This document shows positions 14,037 to 21,700 of a stretch of 33,723 nt of DNA, one piece after another. The notes under the pieces are model-generated. The model saw only the letters and a program-made list of their open reading frames with translations. It made no database searches and was not told the DNA's origin. The position numbers were made by a program, and so were the translations under genes. This DNA comes from an uncultured Lachnospiraceae bacterium (GTDB taxonomy: Bacteria; Bacillota; Clostridia; Lachnospirales; Lachnospiraceae), in NCBI GenBank assembly GCA_947625465.1, contig CANQOK010000029.1, positions 1 to 33,723 of the forward strand, read 5' to 3'. How positions within the stretch are numbered: the stretch's first letter is position 1; every line of letters starts with the position of its first letter.

Positions 14037-17000
14037 ATGGAAACCGGAAAGAAATTTTTTGATGTCTTTGAAGAATTAAAACTGAATCGGGATACCGCGG
14101 AGTTGTTTCGGCCGGTAGAGGTAGTGCGCGTTACGACGAATCAGAAGCGGAATGCCGTCCGGATCTATATTTCCAGCCGACATCTGATCCACAAGCAGAA
14201 GATCTTTGAAGTGGAATCCGCCGTACAGAAACAGTTTTTTTCGGGGAATCCGGTTTCGGTTAAGATCATGGAAGATTACAGGCTGTCCGCCCAGTATCGC
14301 GCGGAAACCCTGTATCAGGCATACATAGACAGTATTTTATGGGAGATTGCGGCGTACAGTCCTGTGATGTGCAGCCTGTTAAAGTCTGCCCGGACTGAAT
14401 TTATGACGGACGGCGTGCTTCAGCTGAAAGTGCCGCAGTCCATTGCCTCAGACGGAAAAGCAGACGAACTGAAAGCCATTTTAGAGAAGATTTTTTCGGA
14501 GCGCTGTCATGTTCCGCTGGAAGTGGAATTTGTCATTTCAGAAGCGGGGCAGAGCCATTATGCGGAAGAAAATGAGCAGAGAATGAAATTGGAAGTGCGG
14601 GCTATTTCCGAACGGCAGGCTGGACGGGGGCGTCCGGAGAAAGCGGAAGCAGCAGAGCCGGAGGACGGGGAGCCCCTGCCTTTTTCGGAGGAATCAGCGG
14701 AATCCGCGCAGATGCAATCAATAGAAGCGGGACAGCCGGCTTCCGGCAACAGACAGAAGGAAGATATGGATAAGAAATCCGTGGATAAGAGATCCGCAGA
14801 AAAACGATCTGCAGAAAAGCGACCCGCGGGAAAACGGTATACAGAAAAACACTATGCGGTCCGGCGTTCTGACGATCCGGATGTCATTTACGGACGCGGC
14901 TTCAGCGGTGAAGAGAAAGAAATCTCGATTTCGCAGATTGAAGGCGAAGCGGAAGAAGTGACGATCCGCGGGAAAGTGATTTCGGTTGACAGCCGGGAGA
15001 TCCGGGGAGAGAAGACGCTTTTGATGTTTTCGGTTACGGACTTTACGGATTCGATCACGGTAAAAATGTTTCTGCGGAATGAAAATCTGGAGGAAGTCAG
15101 GCCGGAGATCAGCAAGGGGAAATTCCTGCGGATCAAGGGGATCACAACGGTAGACCGGTTTGACGGAGAAATTACGATCGGCTCTGTAACCGCGATAAAA
15201 AAAATCGGAGATTTTACGGAAACCCGAAAGGACAACAGTCTGCATAAGCGGGTGGAGCTGCACTGTCATACTAAAATGAGCGATATGGACGGCGTATCTT
15301 CGGCTAAGGACCTGATCAGCCGCGCCATCGATTACGGACATAAGGCGCTCGCCATTACCGATCACGGCGTGGTACAGGGCTTTACCGACGCGTTTCACGC
15401 GATTCAGGGGATCGAGCGGGATTATAAGAAAAACGGAAAGAAACTGGATTTTAAGATCATTTACGGCATGGAGGCTTATCTGGTAGACGATCTGAAGGAA
15501 ATCATCGTCAACGCCACGGAAGATTCCCTGAAAACAGATTTTGTCGTATTTGATCTGGAAACCACAGGCTTCAGTCCGGTGACGAACCGGATCATAGAGA
15601 TTGGCGCGGTAAAGATTTCCAACGGGAAGATCACAGATTCGTTTGAAACTTTTGTCAATCCGCAGGTTCCAATCCCGTTTCGGATTGAACAATTGACGGA
15701 GATCAATGACGCTATGGTGATCGACGCGCCGCGGATCGAAACGGTACTGCCGCAGTTTCTGGAATTCGCGAAGGACTGCGTGCTGATCGCGCATAACGCG
15801 GATTTCGATATGAGTTTTATTCAGGAGAACTGCAGGCGCATCGGAATTTCCCGGGAATTTGTTTACGGAGATACGGTTGCCATGTCCCGGGTACTGCTTC
15901 CGAACCTGACCCGGCATAAGCTGGATACCGTGGCGAAAGCGGTAGGAGTCAGTCTGCAGCATCATCACAGGGCGGTGGATGACGCCCGGTGTACGGCGGA
16001 GATTTTTGTAAAGTTTATCCAGATGTATGAGGAGCGGGGCGTACATACTTTAAAAGAAGTCAATGCCTACAGCAAATCTACGCCGGAACTGGTACAGAAG
16101 CTCCCCACCTATCACGCGATCCTTCTGGCCACCAGTGAAGTCGGGCGCGTTAATTTATATGAATTGGTTTCAAACTCGCATCTGGTCTATTATAAAAGCC
16201 GTCCCCGTGTGCCGAAAAGTGATTTCTTAAAACACAGGGAAGGGCTTCTGATCGGAAGCGCCTGTGAAGCCGGCGAACTGTATCAGGCGATTCTCGGCGG
16301 AAGAGAAGAAAAGGAAATCGCCAGACTGGTGGATTTCTATGATTATCTGGAGATCCAGCCCATCGGCAACAATGCGTTTATGATTGAAAGCGATCAGTAC
16401 AGTGTGGAATCCGAAGAGCAACTGAGAGCGTATAACCGGCGCATCGTGGCGCTGGGAGAGCAGTTTCACAAGCCGGTAGTCGCCACCTGTGATGTACATT
16501 TTCTGGATCCGGAGGATGAAATATACCGACGGATCATCATGGCCGGAAAAGGGTTTAAGGACGCGGATAATCAGGCGCCGCTTTATCTGCGGACGACGGA
16601 GGAAATGCTGGAGGAATTTTCCTACCTCGGGGAGAAAAAGGCATATGAGGTAGTGGTAGAGAATACAAACCGGATTGCCGATCTGTGCGAACCGATCGAA
16701 CCGGTCCGCCCGGATAAATGTCCGCCGGTGATTGAAAATTCGGAGGAGACTCTGCGAAAGATCTGCTACGACAGGGCGCATGAAATGTATGGAGATCCGC
16801 TGCCGGAAATCGTTGAAAACCGTCTGGAGCACGAATTAAATTCTATTATCAAAAACGGATTTGCCGTGATGTATATTATCGCGCAGAAACTGGTGTGGAA
16901 GTCCAATGAAGACGGTTATCTGGTAGGCTCCCGGGGGTCTGTCGGCTCCTCCTTTGTGGCGACTATGGCGGGAATTACGGAGGTAAATCCGCTCAAGCCG

Positions 17001-18623
17001 CATTATTACTGCAGGCATTGTCATTTTGTGGATTTTGACTCGGATCTGGTTAATGCGCATCTGGGAGGCGCCGGATGCGACTTGCCGGACCGCGACTGTC
17101 CCAACTGTGGGAAACCGCTGATCAAAGACGGATTTGATATTCCCTTTGAAACGTTTTTGGGATTTTACGGGGATAAGGAGCCGGATATCGATCTGAATTT
17201 TTCCGGAGAATACCAGAGTAAGGCGCACGCCTATACGGAAGTGATCTTTGGAAAGGGACAGACCTACCGTGCCGGAACCATCGGCACGCTGGCGGATAAA
17301 ACGGCGTTTGGCTATGTAAAGAATTATTTTGAAGAGCGGGGAGACCGCAAGCGAAAATGTGAGATCGACCGGATCGTGGAAGGGTGTACCGGAGTCCGGC
17401 GGACGACCGGACAGCACCCGGGCGGTATCGTGGTGCTGCCTCACGGAGAAAACATCAACTCTTTTACGCCGGTGCAGCACCCCGCCAATGACATGACGAC
17501 GAATATTGTCACAACGCATTTTGATTATCATTCCATCGACCATAACCTGCTAAAGCTGGATATTCTGGGGCATGATGATCCTACGATGATCCGGATGCTG
17601 CAGGATCTGACCGGGATCGATCCGTTACAGATCAGCCTGGACGACAAAAAGGTGATGTCCCTGTTTTTAAATACAGAGGCACTGGGCGTTACGCCGGAGG
17701 AGCTGCGCGGCGTAGAACTGGGCTGCATGGGAGTGCCGGAGTTCGGCACCGAATTTGTAATCGGAATGTTAAAGGATACCCGGCCGACCAAATTCGCGGA
17801 TCTGGTCCGGATTTCCGGTTTGTCCCACGGTACGGATGTATGGCTGGGCAATGCGCAGACGCTGATCGAAGAAGGAAAAGCGACCATTTCCACGGCGATC
17901 TGTACCCGGGATGATATTATGACGTATCTGATCAATCAGGGCGTGGAAGCCGGACTGGCATTCAAGATCATGGAGTCCGTGCGGAAAGGGAAAGGCCTGA
18001 CGGAAGAATGGGAAGCGGAAATGACTGCCAATGGCGTGCCGGACTGGTATATCTGGTCCTGTAAGAAGATCAAATATATGTTTCCGAAGGCTCACGCCGC
18101 CGCTTATGTCATGATGGCGTTCCGGATCGCCTGGTTTAAAGTATATCAGCCGCTTGCCTACTATTGTGCGTTTTTCAGTATTCGGGCGAAGGCGTTTGAT
18201 TACAGCCTGATGTGTCAGGGACAGAAGCGGCTGGAATTGTATATGGATGATTACGAACGGCGGAACGAAAGAAAAGAACTGACCAAAAATGAAGAAGATC
18301 AGCTCAGGGATATGAAGATTGTTCAGGAAATGTACGCCAGAGGATTTGATTTTATACCGATTGATCTGTCGAGAGTACAGGCGCACAAATTTCAGATCAT
18401 AGACGGAAAGCTGATGCCGTCGCTGGATGCGATTTCCGGTATGGGAGATATTGCAGCCGACGCGGTCGTGGAAGCGGTAAAAGACGGCCCGTTCCTCTCC
18501 AAGGACGATTTCCGGCAGCGGACGAAGGTCTCCAAGTCCCTGATCGATCTCATGACGGATCTGGGAATTTTGGAGAATCTGCCGGAAAGCAATCAGTTGT
18601 CGCTGTTTGATTTTACAGCATAG
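14037..18623 (+). CDS. polC: DNA polymerase III alpha subunit, Gram-positive PolC type
   Basis: A 1528-residue replicative polymerase with built-in 3'-5' exonuclease. In order: an N-terminal domain (about 1-200); a Lys/Arg/Glu-rich linker with six pentapeptide repeats (246-275); an OB fold (about 300-395); the first PHP part (ELHCHTKMSDMDG, about 406); an inserted DEDD exonuclease (FVFDLETTGFSP, about 503, with AHNADFDMSF and HHRAVDDARCT); the rest of PHP; a zinc module (CRHCH ... GCDLPDRDCPNCGK, about 985-1025); the catalytic palm (PDIDLNFSGEYQ, about 1049); fingers (FPKAHAAAYVMMAFR); and a C-terminal QLSLFDF motif for sliding-clamp binding. It is about 90 residues longer than B. subtilis PolC, mostly from the linker. 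AAGGAGA precedes the ATG. It closes the operon. Confidence 0.97.
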   Translation: METGKKFFDVFEELKLNRDTAELFRPVEVVRVTTNQKRNAVRIYISSRHLIHKQKIFEVESAVQKQFFSGNPVSVKIMEDYRLSAQYRAETLYQAYIDSILWEIAAYSPVMCSLLKSARTEFMTDGVLQLKVPQSIASDGKADELKAILEKIFSERCHVPLEVEFVISEAGQSHYAEENEQRMKLEVRAISERQAGRGRPEKAEAAEPEDGEPLPFSEESAESAQMQSIEAGQPASGNRQKEDMDKKSVDKRSAEKRSAEKRPAGKRYTEKHYAVRRSDDPDVIYGRGFSGEEKEISISQIEGEAEEVTIRGKVISVDSREIRGEKTLLMFSVTDFTDSITVKMFLRNENLEEVRPEISKGKFLRIKGITTVDRFDGEITIGSVTAIKKIGDFTETRKDNSLHKRVELHCHTKMSDMDGVSSAKDLISRAIDYGHKALAITDHGVVQGFTDAFHAIQGIERDYKKNGKKLDFKIIYGMEAYLVDDLKEIIVNATEDSLKTDFVVFDLETTGFSPVTNRIIEIGAVKISNGKITDSFETFVNPQVPIPFRIEQLTEINDAMVIDAPRIETVLPQFLEFAKDCVLIAHNADFDMSFIQENCRRIGISREFVYGDTVAMSRVLLPNLTRHKLDTVAKAVGVSLQHHHRAVDDARCTAEIFVKFIQMYEERGVHTLKEVNAYSKSTPELVQKLPTYHAILLATSEVGRVNLYELVSNSHLVYYKSRPRVPKSDFLKHREGLLIGSACEAGELYQAILGGREEKEIARLVDFYDYLEIQPIGNNAFMIESDQYSVESEEQLRAYNRRIVALGEQFHKPVVATCDVHFLDPEDEIYRRIIMAGKGFKDADNQAPLYLRTTEEMLEEFSYLGEKKAYEVVVENTNRIADLCEPIEPVRPDKCPPVIENSEETLRKICYDRAHEMYGDPLPEIVENRLEHELNSIIKNGFAVMYIIAQKLVWKSNEDGYLVGSRGSVGSSFVATMAGITEVNPLKPHYYCRHCHFVDFDSDLVNAHLGGAGCDLPDRDCPNCGKPLIKDGFDIPFETFLGFYGDKEPDIDLNFSGEYQSKAHAYTEVIFGKGQTYRAGTIGTLADKTAFGYVKNYFEERGDRKRKCEIDRIVEGCTGVRRTTGQHPGGIVVLPHGENINSFTPVQHPANDMTTNIVTTHFDYHSIDHNLLKLDILGHDDPTMIRMLQDLTGIDPLQISLDDKKVMSLFLNTEALGVTPEELRGVELGCMGVPEFGTEFVIGMLKDTRPTKFADLVRISGLSHGTDVWLGNAQTLIEEGKATISTAICTRDDIMTYLINQGVEAGLAFKIMESVRKGKGLTEEWEAEMTANGVPDWYIWSCKKIKYMFPKAHAAAYVMMAFRIAWFKVYQPLAYYCAFFSIRAKAFDYSLMCQGQKRLELYMDDYERRNERKELTKNEEDQLRDMKIVQEMYARGFDFIPIDLSRVQAHKFQIIDGKLMPSLDAISGMGDIAADAVVEAVKDGPFLSKDDFRQRTKVSKSLIDLMTDLGILENLPESNQLSLFDFTA
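14772..14861 (+). repeat. polC: Six 15-bp tandem repeats coding a KRSAE-type pentapeptide in PolC
   Basis: Six in-frame 15-bp units encode KKSVD, KRSAE, KRSAE, KRPAG, KRYTE and KHYAV. The central units are closest to each other. They lie in the charged linker between the N-terminal and OB domains, so copy-number changes of whole units would keep the frame. The run is strongly basic, with Lys-Lys or Lys-Arg at the head of most units. Confidence 0.8.
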
Positions 18624-18657
18624 AAATTGGATTTTTGTATCAATCGCGGTTGCTCTG

Positions 18658-18666
18658 CATATACTA
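18658..18666 (+). promoter_or_regulatory. Candidate sporulation-type -10 element (sigma-K/E) before the GH18 gene
   Basis: CATATACTA matches the CATAnnnTA -10 pattern of mother-cell sigma factors and lies about 30 nt before the ATG at 18696. This is the same leader-length range as the two stronger candidates in this window. The -35 is poor (a TAT core in TTGTATC, 18635-18641, at 16 nt). Confidence 0.35.
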
Positions 18667-18695
18667 TCCAAAAGAGCAGAAGGAATTGCTTCGAT

Positions 18696-19835
18696 ATGGA
18701 AATCTATGTAGTCAATCCCGGTGATACAGTGGACTCTGTGGCACAGCGTTACGGCGTGCAGACAGAGTCCATTTTATATGCCAATCAAATTCCCTATCCC
18801 TACGAGCTGGCGGTCGGGCAGGCGCTTTTGATCCCTAACGGGCAGGAAGCGGAAGAACAGAGGAACATTGCGGTGAACGGATACGCCTATCCGTTTATCA
18901 GTCCCTGGGTGCTGCAGCAGACGCTGCCGTATTTAACTACCTTATCCGTTTTTTCTTACGGATTTACGGCAGAAGGGGAACTGCTGCCGCCGCAGGCGGA
19001 CGATAGCCTGATGATCGAACTGGCCCTGCAGGCGCAGACGGCGCCGATCCTGACGTTAACGCCCTTTGGTCCGGACGGAAGATTTAACAACAATCTGATT
19101 CAGGCGCTGGTGAATAATCAGGAGGCAAAGGAGCGTTTATACGGAGAACTGCTTGCCACTATGGCGCAAAAAGGGTTTCGGGGGACAGATGTGGATTTTG
19201 AGTTTATCCTGGCGGAGGACCGGGACGCCTTTACGGATTTTGTCCGGGAAATGCGGGAGCGTTTTAACGCGCAGGGGTATACGGTTTCCGTGGCGCTGGC
19301 GCCCAAGACTTCCGCTGACCAGCCGGGGCTGTTGTACGCGGGAAAGGACTACGCGGGGCTGGGAGCGGCGGCAGACTGGGTCCTTTTAATGACGTATGAG
19401 TGGGGATATACATATGGCCCGCCCATGGCGGTGGCGCCCATTAATCAGGTCCGCCGGGTAGTAGAGTATGCCCTGACGGAAATCCCGGCGGAAAAAATTG
19501 ATCTGGGAATCCCCAATTATGGCTATGACTGGCCGCTTCCTTATGAGCGGGGCGTTACGGCTGCCAGGACGATCGGAAATGTGGAGGCGGTTCAGATTGC
19601 GATTGCGAATGCTGCGGTCATTCAGTTTGATGAAACGGCGCAGTCTCCGTTTTTCTATTATGAAGCAGACGGAATCCAACATGAGGTGTGGTTCGAGGAC
19701 GTACGCAGTATGCAGGCGAAATTTGACCTGATCAATGCATATGGCCTGCGCGGGGCGGGATACTGGCAGATCATGCGGCTGTTTCGCGCAAACTGGCTGC
19801 TGCTGGCCGATCAGTTTGAGATCAGAAAAGGGTAA
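18696..19835 (+). CDS. LysM plus glycoside hydrolase 18 protein, spore cortex-lytic (YaaH/SleL) type
   Basis: A 379-residue protein with one LysM peptidoglycan-binding module at about 2-47 (YVVNPGDTVDSVAQRYGV ... YPYELAVGQALLIPN). It is followed by a GH18 catalytic barrel whose active site is D165-V-D167-F-E169, matching DxxDxE-type ends, with E169 as acid. B. subtilis YaaH and B. cereus SleL have this layout with two LysM units and cut spore cortex muramic-lactam peptidoglycan during germination. Here only one LysM is seen. There is no signal peptide, which is normal for proteins deposited on the forespore from the mother cell. ATG 18696 has AAGGAA 10 nt upstream; the frame is open back to 18627 but that part has no family match and overlaps the candidate sporulation promoter. 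It follows polC by 72 nt. Confidence 0.88.
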   Translation: MEIYVVNPGDTVDSVAQRYGVQTESILYANQIPYPYELAVGQALLIPNGQEAEEQRNIAVNGYAYPFISPWVLQQTLPYLTTLSVFSYGFTAEGELLPPQADDSLMIELALQAQTAPILTLTPFGPDGRFNNNLIQALVNNQEAKERLYGELLATMAQKGFRGTDVDFEFILAEDRDAFTDFVREMRERFNAQGYTVSVALAPKTSADQPGLLYAGKDYAGLGAAADWVLLMTYEWGYTYGPPMAVAPINQVRRVVEYALTEIPAEKIDLGIPNYGYDWPLPYERGVTAARTIGNVEAVQIAIANAAVIQFDETAQSPFFYYEADGIQHEVWFEDVRSMQAKFDLINAYGLRGAGYWQIMRLFRANWLLLADQFEIRKG

Positions 19836-19843
19836 ATGCACTC

Positions 19844-19872
19844 TATACAGCAGATTGGAATTGTGCTAAAAT
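19844..19872 (+). promoter_or_regulatory. Possible promoter of the NUDIX hydrolase gene
   Basis: TAAAAT (19867-19872) with an upstream TG (extended -10, TGC) and TATACA (19844-19849) at 17 nt. The -35 matches four of six bases. It fits the only gap before the NUDIX gene. Confidence 0.35.
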
Positions 19873-19909
19873 AGGACAGGATAAAACAGAGATGGAGGAA
19901 ATCCGGGAT

Positions 19910-20470
19910 ATGGAATTTCAGAAGATTGAGAAGATACAGGAAGGAAACTATATTACCCGTTATGATCTGACCTATGAAACGGCCGATCATCAGAAAAAGG
20001 TATATGAAATGATCAGCCGGGATAAGCATATGGACGGATTTAAAGAACTGACGGAGAGAAAAGTGGATGCGGTCGTGCTGATCATGCACGATGCGTCAGG
20101 AGAAAAGGTTCTGTTAAACCGCGAATACCGGATGGCGACCGGGAGGTTCGTATATAATTTTCCGGCGGGACTGATCGATGAAGGCGAGGAGCCCATGCAG
20201 AGCGCTGCGCGGGAACTGAAAGAAGAAACCGGGCTGGATCTGATCCGGGTGGATGATCTGATCGGAGAAAGCTACAGCGCAGTGGGCTTTTCCAATGAGA
20301 AAAACGTATGTGTGGTAGGCGTGGCAGACGGCCGGTTCGCGGCAAGCAGTTCTGCACTGGAAGAAATCGAAGCCGGCTGGTATACAAAAGAGCAGGTCCG
20401 CCGTCTGTTAAAGACGGAACCGTTTGCCGCCAGAACCCAGGCATATTGTTATCTCTGGTCCAAAAAATAA
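19910..20470 (+). CDS. NUDIX hydrolase (ADP-ribose pyrophosphatase-like)
   Basis: A 186-residue protein with a perfect Nudix box, GX5EX7REUXEEXGU, running from GLIDEGE through SAARELKEETGLD (about residues 91-113). It also shows RFVYNFPAGLID ahead of the box and a later EEIEAGWYTKEQV segment. These match the ADP-ribose/nucleoside-diphosphate-sugar pyrophosphatase group, which cleaves a diphosphate bond with Mg2+; the exact substrate cannot be read. I prefer ATG 19910, with GGAGG 10 nt upstream and the usual MEFxKIEKIxEG start. An in-frame ATG at 19892 would add six residues and overlaps that site. It stands alone between the spore hydrolase and carA. Confidence 0.88.
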   Translation: MEFQKIEKIQEGNYITRYDLTYETADHQKKVYEMISRDKHMDGFKELTERKVDAVVLIMHDASGEKVLLNREYRMATGRFVYNFPAGLIDEGEEPMQSAARELKEETGLDLIRVDDLIGESYSAVGFSNEKNVCVVGVADGRFAASSSALEEIEAGWYTKEQVRRLLKTEPFAARTQAYCYLWSKK

Positions 20471-20483
20471 AGTGCAGAAAACA

Positions 20484-20501
20484 GTTGCATTTTTATGCAT
20501 G
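20484..20501 (+). promoter_or_regulatory. ARG box (AhrC/ArgR operator) overlapping the carA promoter
   Basis: GTTGCATTTTTATGCATG matches 16 of 18 positions of the reverse complement of the B. subtilis ARG box (MTTGMATTTTTATTCATG, consensus recalled, not searched). It is a perfect TGCAT-TTTT-ATGCA dyad and covers the -35 hexamer and half the spacer, so a bound repressor would block polymerase. The regulator gene is not in this window. Confidence 0.62.
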
Positions 20502-20514
20502 GTAATGGTATAAT
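20485..20514 (+). promoter_or_regulatory. Sigma-A promoter of carAB
   Basis: TTGCAT (20485-20490), 18 nt, TATAAT (20509-20514), with an extended -10 TG one base upstream of TATAAT. Transcription would start near 20521, giving a leader of about 100 nt in which I see no terminator-type hairpin. Confidence 0.7.
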
Positions 20515-20620
20515 CTTTACAATTTGAGGTTATTTACAGAAAAGAACCGGGGCGTATAAAAAATTACCGTAACCGTTAATATTTGCAAAGGTTAAGTGAC
20601 AGAAAGGACGTGTAATATTT

Positions 20621-21700
20621 ATGAAAGCTTTTCTTATTTTGGAAGACAGGACTGTGTTTTCGGGAACTTCCATCGGTTCAGCCAGAGAAGTCATCAGTGA
20701 GATCGTATTTAATACTTCCATGACCGGCTATCTGGAGGTGCTTACAGATCCTTCCTATGCAGGGCAGGCAGTTTGTATGACCTATCCCCTGATCGGGAAT
20801 TATGGCATCTGCCATGCGGATATGGAATCTGAAAAGCCCTGGCTGGACGGATATATTGTGAGAGAATTGTCCAGAGTACCCAGTAATTTCCGAAGTGAAG
20901 ATACCATTCAGCATTTCCTGGAGGAGCATGATATTCCGGGGATTGCCGGTATTGACACGCGGAAGCTGACGAAGATCCTGCGGGAAAAGGGTACGATGAA
21001 CGGTATGATCACGACCAATGCGGATTTTGATCTGGAGCAGGTCACAGAAAAGCTGAAAGCCTATAAGCCAGCCGGCGTTGTCAGGAAAGTTTCCTGTACG
21101 CAGAAGTCAGTGCTGCCGGGAGATGGCTATAAGGTAGCGCTGATGGATTTCGGCGCTAAGAAAAATATTGCGCGCTGCCTGAACCAAAGAGGGTGTCAGG
21201 TCACTACCTATCCGGCGGTTACGTCTGCCGCCGAGATCCTGGCGGACAGGCCGGACGGGATCATGCTCTCGAACGGACCGGGAGACCCGTCGGAAGTAAC
21301 CGATATCATTCGGGAGATCCGGAAGCTGTATGAGTCAGATGTGCCGATATTTGCGATCTGTCTGGGACATCAGCTGATGGCACTGGCGACCGGAGCGCAA
21401 ACCTATAAATTAAAATACGGACACCGCGGCGGCAATCATCCGGTTAAGGATCTGCGAAGCGGCAAGGTTTATATTTCTTCCCAGAATCACGGCTACGCGG
21501 TGGATGCGGATACGGTAGATCCGGACATCGCCGAGGTAGCGTTTTCCAATGTCAATGATAAAACGGTGGAAGGTCTGCGGTATAAAAATAAAGATATCTT
21601 TACGGTACAGTTTCATCCGGAAGCCTGTCCGGGACCGCAGGATTCCAATACCCTGTTTGATCTGTTTATCAAAATGATGGAGGTGAAGAAACATGCCTAA
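20621..21700 (+). CDS. carA: Carbamoyl-phosphate synthase small (glutaminase) subunit
   Basis: A 359-residue subunit that releases ammonia from glutamine for CarB. The N-terminal CPSase domain ([32 protein letters not shown]) is followed by a class I amidotransferase domain. The latter has SNGPGDP, the nucleophile Cys at about 247 in [13 protein letters not shown], and the His-Glu pair in [11 protein letters not shown] (about 332-334). The last motif is more often FHPEASPGP; the Ser-to-Cys change is outside the catalytic pair. AGAAAGGACGTG precedes the ATG. It overlaps carB by 8 nt, so translation is coupled. The ARG box at its promoter points to arginine control rather than a pyrimidine-only CPSase. 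Confidence 0.96.
   Translation: MKAFLILEDRTVFSGTSIGSAREVISEIVFNTSMTGYLEVLTDPSYAGQAVCMTYPLIGNYGICHADMESEKPWLDGYIVRELSRVPSNFRSEDTIQHFLEEHDIPGIAGIDTRKLTKILREKGTMNGMITTNADFDLEQVTEKLKAYKPAGVVRKVSCTQKSVLPGDGYKVALMDFGAKKNIARCLNQRGCQVTTYPAVTSAAEILADRPDGIMLSNGPGDPSEVTDIIREIRKLYESDVPIFAICLGHQLMALATGAQTYKLKYGHRGGNHPVKDLRSGKVYISSQNHGYAVDADTVDPDIAEVAFSNVNDKTVEGLRYKNKDIFTVQFHPEACPGPQDSNTLFDLFIKMMEVKKHA

Noticed and set aside
14718-16046. Long minus-strand open frame (442 codons) opposite polC
   Set aside because: It is a shadow of the polC codon pattern: no ribosome site, no family motifs, His/Arg-rich composition, and it lies wholly within a certain gene.
20515-20620. Possible riboswitch, T-box or PyrR-type attenuator in the carA leader
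   Set aside because: The leader of about 100 nt has no T-box motif, no PyrR anti-antiterminator sequence that I can recognise and no terminator hairpin; the ARG box already explains control.
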